Positions 22,370-30,841 are shown, counted from the first letter of the stretch. The stretch is 64,000 nucleotides of DNA from Falsochrobactrum ovis (GCF_003259955.1 NZ_QLMK01000014.1:1-64000); one strand, 5' to 3'. Numbers and translations: made by a program. Notes: generated by a model not told the origin, from the sequence alone.

Positions 22370-23754
22370 CGTACCAAACACCGGCTCGCCAAAGCACTGT
22401 TCTCGACATCATTGACGAGTACGAGCGCAAGATCGATAACGTCGAGGCTGCGATCAAAGCCTACGAAGACGCCTGCACAGCCGTGGAAATGGCGGGCACG
22501 ATCATGGGCACATACGTCAATCCCGTCTTGCGCGGGCGCGCGCACGTGTCTGCCAATGAGATGCGCAAAAACCTGCGCGCATCTGGTTGGAAGGCTCTCT
22601 ATAATCGCTGCCAGATCGATCGTATTGCAAGTGCTAAGGACAAGAAGCTGTTCGAGCGCACCTTGGCCGATCCACCGGAACTGACTTTCGACAACGCCAA
22701 GGCGACGTTTGGCCCGTATCTGGAGAACCCGCGCTCACACATTCTGCGAGGGCTGGCCGAAGTCTTTGCCGATCTGGACCCGGCCTACAAGTCTCATTCC
22801 AAGGTCAAGATCGGCGTGAAGGGACTGCCCAAACGGGTGATCCTTCCGAGCTGGGGCGAATATTCCGGCACCTACGGCAAAGACAAGCTCCGCGACATCG
22901 TCAATGCCCTGGCGGCTTATCGCGGCCAACCGCTCATGGAGCATGAAGAATTTCAGGCTATCAGCGCGGCCCATAAGGCAGGCGAAGACGCTATCCTCGA
23001 TGGTCGCAAGGTCGCATGGAAGGAGCGTTACCGGGAAGGCGAGTACCAGACCTTCAATCGCGGCTTGACCATTCGCAAGTTCGGCAATGGCAATGCGCAT
23101 GTCTTCTTTGCGCCAGAAACGCTTCGCGACATCAATCGGGCTCTTGCAGAGTTCTACGGCGAAGTTTTGCCGGATGCTGAGGAGGAAGACGCCAAGCCAC
23201 GCCAAAGCACGGCAGTTTCTAAGGATCTGCAATTTTACTGGACACCAGACGCAGTTATTGACCGGGCGCTTGAGTTCGCAGGAGTTTTCAATTTGAACGA
23301 GTGGCACAATAACCCGCCAAAACCTTTTCGGGTTTTGGAGCCATCTTGTGGTGATGGTCGCATCATGGATGCGGTGCGTCGGCGTGGCCACTCTGTGTTC
23401 GGGATAGAATATCATGCGGGGCGAGCGGCAGAGGCACGCGCGAAAGGACATAGCGTTGTAACTGCGAACTTCTTAGAAGAGCCGGCACGCGCTGAGTTTG
23501 ACTTTGTGGTGATGAACCCACCGTTTTACGGTCGACACTACGTCAAGCACGTCCGACATGCGTTGCAGTTCTTAAAACCTGGCGGCACGCTCGTGTCCAT
23601 CCTTCCTGCAACGGCGCACTACGACCACAAGGAGCTTGAGGGTGAGTGGCGCGATCTTCCTGTAGCATCATTTGCAGAGGCAGGGACCAATGTACCTACG
23701 GGGATGCTTCGCATACGGACCCCCACCAACGACAATGTTAGGAGGGCAGCATGA
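22366..23754 (+). CDS. DUF4942 plus N6-adenine DNA methyltransferase
   Basis: 462 residues from GTG 22366 (RBS GGGAGGG). The first 270 residues match DUF4942 (AGTIMGTYVNPVLRGRAH; WKALYNRCQIDRI); the last 190 are a Rossmann methyltransferase with VLEPSCGDGRIMDA (SAM binding) and VMNPPFYG (catalytic NPPF). Probably modifies phage DNA. Ends PTNDNVRRAA, another ANDN-type tail, whose last codons also form the RBS of the next gene. Confidence 0.85.
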   Translation: MTYQTPARQSTVLDIIDEYERKIDNVEAAIKAYEDACTAVEMAGTIMGTYVNPVLRGRAHVSANEMRKNLRASGWKALYNRCQIDRIASAKDKKLFERTLADPPELTFDNAKATFGPYLENPRSHILRGLAEVFADLDPAYKSHSKVKIGVKGLPKRVILPSWGEYSGTYGKDKLRDIVNALAAYRGQPLMEHEEFQAISAAHKAGEDAILDGRKVAWKERYREGEYQTFNRGLTIRKFGNGNAHVFFAPETLRDINRALAEFYGEVLPDAEEEDAKPRQSTAVSKDLQFYWTPDAVIDRALEFAGVFNLNEWHNNPPKPFRVLEPSCGDGRIMDAVRRRGHSVFGIEYHAGRAAEARAKGHSVVTANFLEEPARAEFDFVVMNPPFYGRHYVKHVRHALQFLKPGGTLVSILPATAHYDHKELEGEWRDLPVASFAEAGTNVPTGMLRIRTPTNDNVRRAA

Positions 23755-24068
23755 GCAATCCTGATCAATGCCACGTCTGTGCCCGCCGCGCTGTTGGCCT
23801 TGGCGTACAACAGAAATATGAGCCTATCCGCTGGCTGTGCAAGGAATGCGCCGACATTGCCGAACATATTCGTCATCGGCGGCGATTGGACCCGTACGAA
23901 CTGCGCGCACTGGATTATGGCGTCGAGGCGGTTGGGGAATACTTGCAGCAAATAGGAAAAACCGACCTGGCCGAATGTGATGAGCTAGAGGCGCGCATGT
24001 TGGTGAAAGCCGCGTGGGAAGGGTGCGGGCGGGGTGTGCGGGAAGCCCTAAGCGAGGCGCCGTTTTAA
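23751..24068 (+). CDS. DUF6511-like zinc-binding protein
   Basis: 105 residues; N-terminal zinc ribbon-like Cys pairs (CHVCARRA and LCKEC) and a helical remainder (LRALDYGVEAVGEYLQQIGK). Matches the general form of DUF6511 phage proteins. Coupled to the methyltransferase (ATGA). Confidence 0.6.
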   Translation: MSNPDQCHVCARRAVGLGVQQKYEPIRWLCKECADIAEHIRHRRRLDPYELRALDYGVEAVGEYLQQIGKTDLAECDELEARMLVKAAWEGCGRGVREALSEAPF

Positions 24069-24079
24069 TGGGGGAAATT

Positions 24080-24778
24080 ATGAAGCACGATAATGATAAC
24101 GCTCGCGGCCTTGTCATCCTCTTGTGCAACTTGACCAATGCCATGGCAGAGCCGTGGGTCGAGGCTGGCTATGACGTGCTAATGGTCGATCCGCAGCACG
24201 GAATGACACATAAGGATGGACGCATAACCCGGTTTGCTGGAACGGTGCTGGAGGCGGCGCCGTTACTGGCGCATCATATCCGACACAGCAATATCGTGTT
24301 TGTCGCTGGCTTCCCGCCCTGCACAGATGTTGCGGTGAGTGGCGCTCGATGGTGGGAAGACAAGCGCGCCAAGGACCCATATTTCCAAGCAAAGGCTGCG
24401 ATCGTGGCGGAGCAATGCCGCATGACTTGCCTTCTGTCTGGCGCACCGGGATTCTTCGAAAACCCTGTTTCGGCGTTTAGCAGGATATTCGGGCCGGCGA
24501 CGCACACCTTTCACCCGCACGACTACACCGGATACTGTGCCTCGGACAATTATGTCAAACGCACATGCTTATGGGCGTTCAATGACTATCGAATGCCGGC
24601 TCCGCAACGTGACCAATCGCTAGGAAAACCAGACACGCGCATATGGACGGCGCCTCCTGGCCCGCAACGGGCGAACATCCGTAGCGCATTCCCGCGCGGC
24701 TTTTCAGTCGCCAATTTTCTAGCCAATGCGCCGCATCTAGCATCTACTGTTTTACAGGATTCCAAACATGCAGCCTAA
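24080..24778 (+). CDS. C5-cytosine methyltransferase-like protein
   Basis: 232 residues from ATG 24080 (RBS GGGGGAAA; ATG 24068 also possible). VDPQHG and VAGFPPCTDVAVSGARWW resemble the SAM-site and PC catalytic-loop region of cytosine-C5 methyltransferases, but several canonical motifs are not obvious, so the enzyme may have another target. N-terminus has HDNDN. Third methyltransferase-like gene in a row. Confidence 0.55.
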   Translation: MKHDNDNARGLVILLCNLTNAMAEPWVEAGYDVLMVDPQHGMTHKDGRITRFAGTVLEAAPLLAHHIRHSNIVFVAGFPPCTDVAVSGARWWEDKRAKDPYFQAKAAIVAEQCRMTCLLSGAPGFFENPVSAFSRIFGPATHTFHPHDYTGYCASDNYVKRTCLWAFNDYRMPAPQRDQSLGKPDTRIWTAPPGPQRANIRSAFPRGFSVANFLANAPHLASTVLQDSKHAA

Positions 24779-25223
24779 TGCCGCCATCACAACCGACCCC
24801 ATGCTTGACGTCGCTCTTTCCTATACTGCACGAATAACTGACTTACCATATAACAGACGTCCAAGGCATGCATACAGTTGCCCTCGTAGGGGCGATACCG
24901 CCACTCTTGGGAAAGTGAAATGTGCCAACGGCACCATCCAATATAAAGCATTTTGCGCCGAGTGCGGGGGAAGGGGGGCGCCATTTTCGCATCAAGAAAT
25001 GGCCCATCTCGACGACACAAGAATCCCCGTCATTATCGATCACCCATCTGTGCCATGCGAACGATGTGGCAGCACAAATGGAGTGGAAGAGCATCATTGG
25101 GCGCCGTGGCATTTGTTTGATGACGCTCACAATTGGCCGACCAGCTTCTTATGCATGTCGTGCCACCAGGATTGGCACGCGAAAGTCACGCCGAATATGA
25201 ATTCACATAAGGCAACAAAATGA
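24768..25223 (+). CDS. HNH-type endonuclease-like protein with primase-like N-terminus
   Basis: 151 residues. Residues about 96-135 form an HNH-like zinc site (CERCGSTNGVEEHHWAPWHL ... CMSCHQDWH). The first 25 residues (TTDPMLDVALSYTAR) copy the start of the next gene's primase (TLDPMLDLALSYAARG), as if the HNH gene invaded the primase gene and the 5' end was duplicated. Overlaps both neighbours. Confidence 0.7.
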   Translation: MQPNAAITTDPMLDVALSYTARITDLPYNRRPRHAYSCPRRGDTATLGKVKCANGTIQYKAFCAECGGRGAPFSHQEMAHLDDTRIPVIIDHPSVPCERCGSTNGVEEHHWAPWHLFDDAHNWPTSFLCMSCHQDWHAKVTPNMNSHKATK

Positions 25224-27574
25224 CCCACAAAATGGCCGAATCTACCGAGACGCTGGATCCTATGCTTGATCTCGCATTGTCGTATGCCGCAAGGGGTTGG
25301 CCTGTATTCCCTTGCCGTCCAAGTGACCATTACGATCCCGATACCGGAGAGGTGTTCCCAGAAAAGGGTCCTTTGATCTCAAACGGGTTTAAAGGCGCAA
25401 CATTAAATGAACGCATCATCCGCGAATTATGGAAGCGAAACCCCGGCGCTCTGATCGGCATACCAACAGGTGAGCGATCCGGTTTTTGGGTTCTGGATGT
25501 TGATGTGCCGCCCAAGCATGAGGATGGTAGGCCGTGGCTGGAAGCGCAGATTGCCAAGCACGGCCCATTGGAAACTAGGCAAGCCCAAACAGGCAGTGGA
25601 GGAATACACTTCCTGTTTTCGCACGAGCGTGGCATCCGAAATTCAGACGTTGCGATAGGTGTTGAAACGCGCGGTGACGGCGGGTACTTCATCGCTCCCG
25701 GCAGCGTTATGGAAGACGGTCGGTCGTATAAATGGATAAACGACGCGCCTATTAAGCCGGCTCCGCAGTGGCTGTTGGATGCGCTTGTGAAGCCTAAGCA
25801 TAGCCCGATGCAATCTGTAGAGCGCGAACTTGAAGACGTGGACGCGGATGAGGTCGAGGAGCTTTTATCTTACATAAGCCCGGACTGCTCATACCCTGAA
25901 TGGGTCTCAGTGCTCATGGCTGTGCATTCGGCGCTTGGTCCGGATGGATTGGCTGTGGCTGACGCGTGGAGCGCGCGCGGTAAAAAGTATCGGGCGGGAG
26001 AAGTTGGTAAGAAGTGGAAGGGGTTTACCCGCAATGGCGGCGTGGGCCTTGGGTCGCTTGCTGAGCTCGCCAAGCAGGGGGGCGCAAATTTATCAGAGAT
26101 CTCTCGTCGCCATCGCCCCTTTGAGTATAATGACAATACGCCATATATCGACACCACCAAGTTGATTGCATCGGCACTACAAAAGGCAAATGGTGCGAGT
26201 GCGCCAGCAATCGAGCCAACAGAATTGTCAGAGGACGTTGTTCTAGCTCACGCAGCTACACCGGAGGATGATTCTAACGTTGCAATATTCAAGACGCCTG
26301 ATGCCCTTAATAATGTCCCAGGCTTGGTTGGCGATATCGCAAACTGGCTGACTGAAACGGCGCGGAACCCATCTCCGATATTAAACCTTGGTGCAGCGTT
26401 AACTTATGTCGGGGCGCTGGCAGGGCGTCGCTATGAAGGGCCGACCGGCTTGCGAACTAATGTATATGTTATCGGGCTGGCACCGTCTGGCTTCGGTAAA
26501 GAACATCCGCGCGCTGGTATCAAGGCATTGGCTGGTGCCACCCAGACGCTTGGCAAATTCTTTGGTGGTAACAAGATCGCGTCTTCATCAGGACTACGAA
26601 ATCGCGTGAAGTTGAACCCGTCACTTGTTTATATGATAGACGAGTTCGGCGGGTTTATGCGCAAGGTGACGTCCGCCAAGTCAGGGAACCATGAGAAGGA
26701 AATCGCCGAAGATTTGCTTGAAATGACCGGCACCGCGAGTTCTGTATTTATGGGGGCCGACTACGCCCAAAACCTCGCAGAGCCGATTTATAACCCAAAT
26801 GTCTGTATTTTCGGTACATCAACGCCGGATGCATTCTGGAAGGCGTTGGGCAGTGGATCTATTATGGATGGTTTCTTGCCTCGATTTATCGTGTTCGACG
26901 CGGGCAGTGAGCGGCCTAAGCCTCGTGATCCTAAAAAGAAGATAAGTGCCCCGCCCAAGGATTTGCAGGACAGAATACAATCGCTCGTCGTGCATAAAAA
27001 CGGCGGCAACCTCAATGGAATGACCGCTGATGGCAGCACATCAATAACGCCAATCCAGGTTACTTGGGGTCGCGGGTCGAAGCGCGTCTTCGATGACTTT
27101 GTGACGGAAATGTTTAATGTCATGGATAATGCCGTCAGCGATCATGAGCCTGTATATGCTCGTGTGGCTGAAAACGCCATGCGTATTGCAACGATCGTGG
27201 CGGTCGGTGTCGATCCGGAGCGGCCAGAATTAACTGCGGAAATCATGCGATGGGCTGTTGAAGTGGCCAGACGGTCGTGTCAGATGCTCCTAGAGCAGGC
27301 CGAGCGTTATGTGGCGGACAACGATCGGCAGGCGGAGTACAAACGCGTCAGGGCCATTATTGGTGAAGGCAAGCGCTCTGGGATGAGAAGAAGCTACCTA
27401 ACCAAACGAGTGAATGGCGTCATCGATAGGCGACGCTTGGATGACATCGTAAACATGCTTATTGATGCCGAGGAAGTTGTTGATGTGATCGTCACACCTC
27501 CCAATGGCGGGAAGAGATCTAGTGTGCTTTACCTGTTTAAATATGCGCCTCAGTCAGACCAGAGAGCCGCATAA
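25220..27574 (+). CDS. Primase-polymerase with helicase-like C-terminal domain
   Basis: 784 residues. N-terminal primase-polymerase domain (about 15-190) with WVLDVDVP (catalytic Asp pair), TGSGGIHFLF and VETRGDGGYFIAPGS; then a PriCT-2-like segment (about 205-290, YPEWVSVLMAVHSALG); then a DUF3987/ATPase-like region from about 370 (GLAPSGFGKEHPRAGIKALA, an atypical Walker A; YMIDEFGGFM, Walker B-like). Starts DNA synthesis at the phage origin. The iteron cluster follows immediately. Confidence 0.88.
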   Translation: MTHKMAESTETLDPMLDLALSYAARGWPVFPCRPSDHYDPDTGEVFPEKGPLISNGFKGATLNERIIRELWKRNPGALIGIPTGERSGFWVLDVDVPPKHEDGRPWLEAQIAKHGPLETRQAQTGSGGIHFLFSHERGIRNSDVAIGVETRGDGGYFIAPGSVMEDGRSYKWINDAPIKPAPQWLLDALVKPKHSPMQSVERELEDVDADEVEELLSYISPDCSYPEWVSVLMAVHSALGPDGLAVADAWSARGKKYRAGEVGKKWKGFTRNGGVGLGSLAELAKQGGANLSEISRRHRPFEYNDNTPYIDTTKLIASALQKANGASAPAIEPTELSEDVVLAHAATPEDDSNVAIFKTPDALNNVPGLVGDIANWLTETARNPSPILNLGAALTYVGALAGRRYEGPTGLRTNVYVIGLAPSGFGKEHPRAGIKALAGATQTLGKFFGGNKIASSSGLRNRVKLNPSLVYMIDEFGGFMRKVTSAKSGNHEKEIAEDLLEMTGTASSVFMGADYAQNLAEPIYNPNVCIFGTSTPDAFWKALGSGSIMDGFLPRFIVFDAGSERPKPRDPKKKISAPPKDLQDRIQSLVVHKNGGNLNGMTADGSTSITPIQVTWGRGSKRVFDDFVTEMFNVMDNAVSDHEPVYARVAENAMRIATIVAVGVDPERPELTAEIMRWAVEVARRSCQMLLEQAERYVADNDRQAEYKRVRAIIGEGKRSGMRRSYLTKRVNGVIDRRRLDDIVNMLIDAEEVVDVIVTPPNGGKRSSVLYLFKYAPQSDQRAA

Positions 27575-27581
27575 ACGACCA

Positions 27582-27863
27582 GAGCGATAGGAAAACGATA
27601 GGAAAAAAACAGGCCGAAAAATTTCCTACCGCTCTCAAAAATGGGTCGATAGGAAATTTCGATTTCCTATCGCTCGAAAAAAAGATCAATTAAATCAGTG
27701 GTTTGGAGCGGTAGGAAATTACGTTTTTCCTATCGATAATGATGAAAAGATTAATAAATACAATAACTTATCTCTCTCTATATATCGATAGGAAATAAAA
27801 ATGACAAAACTATTGAATTAAGCCTCAAAAACGAGGGGTACTATATATGGTTTCCTATCGCTC
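27582..27863 (+). repeat. Iteron cluster, candidate replication origin
   Basis: Nine copies of GAGCGRTAGGAAA or its core CGATAGGAAA in both orientations: plus at 27582, 27596, 27647, 27706, 27786; minus at 27622, 27663, 27726, 27851. Two of them form a perfect palindrome at 27647-27675. The DNA between is very AT-rich (27736-27790), as in an unwinding element. Directly after the primase gene and otherwise empty, it is the best origin candidate. Confidence 0.75.
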
Positions 27864-27889
27864 TTAGCGCTGTAGTTTTCACTATACAC

Positions 27890-27919
27890 TTGACCAAGCG
27901 TGCAACTACAGCATGATAG
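27890..27919 (+). promoter_or_regulatory. Promoter before the VRR-NUC gene
   Basis: -35 TTGACC (27890-27895), 17-18 bp, -10 TGATAG-like. The spacer CGTGCAACTACAGC is nearly the same as in the promoter at 58031, suggesting common control. Confidence 0.55.
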
Positions 27920-27965
27920 TAATCATCCTGCTGCCAACAGGATTTCGGACGGACCCACCAAGCCT

Positions 27966-27984
27966 GTCTTCGCACCACCAAGAC
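27966..27984 (+). promoter_or_regulatory. Small leader hairpin before the VRR-NUC gene
   Basis: 5-bp stem GTCTT/AAGAC with 9-nt loop CGCACCACC, 9 nt before ACACACGAGGA. Weak member of the leader set. Confidence 0.4.
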
Positions 27985-28011
27985 GACCATAACACACACG
28001 AGGATATTTCT

Positions 28012-28524
28012 ATGGCACGTAGCCGCACTCGTGCGCCTTCTTCTACCACCACACAAATCGTTCGCGTGAACGGTGCGCGTGTTCGCATCACAACTCGCAA
28101 CGGCAAAGTTACCACCAAGCCAGCGCCGCCATTAGAATGGGAGTTACAAGCAGCGCAGGATGCAGCGTTACGTCGGCTGCCGTCATTCCAGAAACGTTTC
28201 TTGCTGGCAGGCGATATGAACAGCGCCAAGCGTGGTCCCAAAGCCCAGGCTCAGGCAGTTGCTACAGGCATGACCAGCGGTGAACCGGATCTGCGCATCT
28301 ACGGTGAAAATGGTCGCCTCCTGCTGATTGAGAATAAGGTTGGGAACAGCAGGCTGTCACCGGCGCAAAAGGACCGGCATGAGGCCCTGCAACGCCTTGG
28401 CTTTACCGTTCTGGTAATTCGAGCGACCACGACCGAGGAAGCTGCGGGGATGGCCGTAACTGCGGTTCTGGACTGGTTGGATGGTCCACAGCACGACGCA
28501 GATGCGGCCCACCAAGCTGCATAA
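28012..28524 (+). CDS. VRR-NUC nuclease-domain protein
   Basis: 170 residues from ATG 28012 (leader CACACGAGGA). The C-terminal part has VRR-NUC motifs: GEPDLRIYG (catalytic Asp), LLLIENKVG (E-x-K-like) and QRLGFTVLVIR. The basic N-terminus (RSRTRAPSS) may bind DNA. Likely structure-specific nuclease or resolvase in replication or packaging. Confidence 0.8.
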   Translation: MARSRTRAPSSTTTQIVRVNGARVRITTRNGKVTTKPAPPLEWELQAAQDAALRRLPSFQKRFLLAGDMNSAKRGPKAQAQAVATGMTSGEPDLRIYGENGRLLLIENKVGNSRLSPAQKDRHEALQRLGFTVLVIRATTTEEAAGMAVTAVLDWLDGPQHDADAAHQAA

Positions 28525-28549
28525 CCAAAACCACACGCGAGGAGTATAC

Positions 28550-29326
28550 ATGACAAAGATCGTTACAAGGCTGGCGACCAGCGCTATTCACGGCGTACCA
28601 CTGCCAGAGCGCACGCCAGAACAGCGAGAAGCAACGAGAGAGCGGTTGCGCATTGAGCGTGCCCGTGAGGTGAAAGCCATTGCCAAGCAAAAGCGACGTA
28701 TTAGCCGGAGGCAATCGATCGGGAAAGATTGGGATGGCCGCGCAGCGAATGACAATATTGCATGGCCACTTGCGACTGCGCTTATCCGCGAAGGTAATAC
28801 CGAACTACTGAAATATGCGATGATGTACCGGCGCATCCATACCGCTGCGACAAGCAATGCAGTTCTGGGCGGATCAAGCGTTACAATGGGAGACGGGATG
28901 GCGTTGGATCGCCATATCCATGTGCGATCAAATGGCAGCATTGCGTATAAGCATGTCAGGCAATCAACGGCTGCGAGTGTTGATATTCCAGCAAAGCATG
29001 CCACCGTTACTGATTCAGAAACGCAAATTACGTCCGGCAAAAACGAAAGCGGTTACACCAACGTACCCAAGCAATGGCGCGGTGATGTTCCAGTAAACGA
29101 AATGATTGATGCCCGACACAAGCTCGGACGGCTGCAATCAGCGCTGGGTTATCTTTGCGAGCCATTTGAATTGGCGTGCATAGATGGGCGGACATATGCC
29201 GAGGTTGGGGTAGCAATAATTGGTGGCAGCGTTGCAATAGCTACCGGTGCAGGTCGCGCACTTGTGCATACGGCTCTTGTCACTCTGCGTGATATCTTCG
29301 GCAGACTTGAGCGAGAAGATTTCTGA
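28550..29326 (+). CDS. Hypothetical protein at the end of the early operon
   Basis: 258 residues from ATG 28550 (CGCGAGGAG). Basic N-terminal third (EQREATRERLRIERAREVK), AANDN at about residue 64, and a C-terminal part with helix-turn-helix-like features (CIDGRTYAEVGVAIIGGSVA). As the last gene before the late region it could be a late-gene regulator, but this is only positional inference. Confidence 0.5.
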   Translation: MTKIVTRLATSAIHGVPLPERTPEQREATRERLRIERAREVKAIAKQKRRISRRQSIGKDWDGRAANDNIAWPLATALIREGNTELLKYAMMYRRIHTAATSNAVLGGSSVTMGDGMALDRHIHVRSNGSIAYKHVRQSTAASVDIPAKHATVTDSETQITSGKNESGYTNVPKQWRGDVPVNEMIDARHKLGRLQSALGYLCEPFELACIDGRTYAEVGVAIIGGSVAIATGAGRALVHTALVTLRDIFGRLEREDF

Positions 29327-29365
29327 CGTCCAGTTTAAACTCAATCCGCCAGAACGTTGGTATTA

Positions 29366-29386
29366 GTGGGAAGGCAATCTTCCCAC
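29366..29386 (+). terminator. Hairpin after the early operon
   Basis: Perfect 8-bp stem GTGGGAAG/CTTCCCAC with 5-nt loop, no T run; possible transcript 3' end. Confidence 0.45.
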
Positions 29387-29958
29387 CAGTTTCAAAGTTC
29401 TGTGCGCACAGGCAGATGCCAGCGACAGACCCGGTGCCACGTGTGAGCATCGGGTAACTATTAGCGGTTACAGGGTCTAACCCGCGACATCACCATTGCG
29501 GTGGCCGCTAAGCCAATAGCAAACGCAGTATCGTTATACGGATGAGCGCAACCCGTCTGCATCATGCGCAGGAGCGGCGACCGCCACATCGTGGTCGGGC
29601 AACCATGGGAACCCGGATACTGTAAAGGCCGTGCACGGTCGTTCGTTTGCTTTTCATTTGCTAGTCCACAGCGGGACATCAGTCATAGAAGCTGGGCTGT
29701 TTCTGTGGCGTGTCCGACCCCTCTGCACAATGTGTACGGGTCGGCTTTCATTCCCCGGCGCTGTCTTCTCCTCCAGCTGACGGGATAGCGGCGGGTTGAG
29801 CCTACTGATGTAGGTTCCCCGCCGGGTTTGTTTTTGTGTCTGCGGCTCTGCTCATGTCATCCGCGTCTTTGCTCCGGCCTCTGACGCACGCCAACGCGCG
29901 ATTACGCGGTTGCGTAGAAGGGTGGCGCCCAAGCCTTCTACGTGGAGCAGTCTATTCA
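29387..29958 (+). other. Long non-coding region upstream of the tRNA genes
   Basis: No reading frame here has an RBS or recognisable product. It holds several inverted repeats: CCGACCC/GGGTCGG (29714-29744) and CGTAGAAGG/CCTTCTACG (29913-29942, just before the tRNA), besides the terminator at 29789. It may encode a structured RNA or carry late control signals. Confidence 0.5.
29789..29833 (+). terminator. Rho-independent terminator
   Basis: 7-bp stem CGGCGGG/CCCGCCG enclosing a second stem CCTAC/GTAGG, followed by GGTTTGTTTTTG. Ends rightward early transcription before the tRNA genes. Confidence 0.8.
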
Positions 29959-30035
29959 CAGGGATTAGCTTAGTCTGGTTAAAGTTCGCGGCTTGGACCC
30001 GCGAGACGGTGGTTCAAATCCATCATCCCTGACCA
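29959..30035 (+). tRNA. tRNA-Pro(TGG)
   Basis: 77 nt with encoded CCA. Acceptor CAGGGAT pairs with ATCCCTG; C1-G72 is typical of bacterial tRNA-Pro. Anticodon stem CGCGG/CCGCG with loop CTTGGAC (anticodon TGG); T arm GGTGG-TTCAAAT-CCATC. Reads CCA/CCG-type proline codons. Confidence 0.9.
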
Positions 30036-30038
30036 TTT

Positions 30039-30109
30039 TGGCGGGTAGCGCTGGTGCGCCAGCTGGCCTCATAAGCCAGTTACAGCGGTTCAATTCCGCG
30101 CCCGCAACC
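30039..30109 (+). tRNA. Degenerate tRNA with CAT anticodon (Met or Ile2)
   Basis: 71 nt, 3 bp after tRNA-Pro. Anticodon stem CTGGC/GCCAG with loop CTCATAA (CAT); T loop TTCAATT. The acceptor (TGGCGGG with CCCGCAA) has a mismatch at pair 2, the D arm is short, and no full CCA is encoded. The 3' end resembles initiator tRNA. Elongator Met, initiator or lysidine-type Ile cannot be told apart here. 30110-30364 after it holds no convincing gene. Confidence 0.55.
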
Positions 30110-30364
30110 GATTAACAATACCCGCTGCGCCTCTGATGCAAGCGCACCCGGTGGGTTGTTATTGAGGCGCACAAGCCTGAAAGACGGCCTTGGGTGCAGA
30201 AAACTGAAACCGGATGGGATCGGCCTCAACATCATCCCTCATGCAGTACCGCCCCACCTATAAGGGTAGCGCGAGCCATGAGATTAATAATTGGCCGTGC
30301 AACCGGTAATGACCGTGAAACGAAGGGAGCAGTGACACGGCAGCCAATCGAGTAGGAGGAAGAG

Positions 30365-30649
30365 ATGGCAACTGGTAGAGCTATCATTGATGTAGCGGCT
30401 GACATCTTGCACCGGGTACTGGTCATGTTCCCTTCGACCTATCGCGTGGTTGGGTCAGAAATGAACCCAGCCATTGGTGTCGTTCGTCTCATCGTTGAGA
30501 GCGAAGATTTAGCAGGGCACGACATTCACTTGACTTGCGAGGTTGTGGACGTAGGAAGCACGCGCACTGTCCGGATGGTGCCCTGCGGTCGCATACAGGC
30601 TGAAGATAACTTTCAAGTAGGAGCCCGGCGTTGCCCGGCCCGTTTCTGA
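30365..30649 (+). CDS. Hypothetical protein (94 aa)
   Basis: ATG 30365 with a strong TAGGAGGAAGAG RBS. Alpha/beta composition (GVVRLIVESEDLAGHDIHLT). Family not recognised. Lies between the tRNA genes and the packaging genes. Confidence 0.55.
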   Translation: MATGRAIIDVAADILHRVLVMFPSTYRVVGSEMNPAIGVVRLIVESEDLAGHDIHLTCEVVDVGSTRTVRMVPCGRIQAEDNFQVGARRCPARF

Positions 30650-30657
30650 TCTTATCA

Positions 30658-30720
30658 GTATGGTAGTAACGCGGTTCTGGAATGCTGCGGATTAAAGCTG
30701 AATGCCGCAGATTACCATAC
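30658..30720 (+). ncRNA. Structured non-coding element
   Basis: Outer stem GTATGGTA/TACCATAC (8 bp) and inner stem CTGCGG/CCGCAG (6 bp) with an asymmetric internal loop, in a gene-free stretch. Two TATAAT boxes follow (30752-30757, 30794-30799), so it could be an operator-like site or RNA upstream of the late operon. Confidence 0.45.
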
Positions 30721-30841
30721 AGCAGGTGTACATCAGTGCAGCAATTCCTAGTATAATGATAACTGGACTGATCAATTTTTTCATGAAGATTTGTATAATG
30801 AACGGCTTTCAGAAAATCAAAGCTTAATAAGGTTCATGAAA

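Noticed and set aside
29461-29788. Frames on both strands in the gap before the tRNAs
   Set aside because: No RBS, no recognisable features; hydrophobic 34-aa minus frame at 29461-29565 is possible but unsupported.
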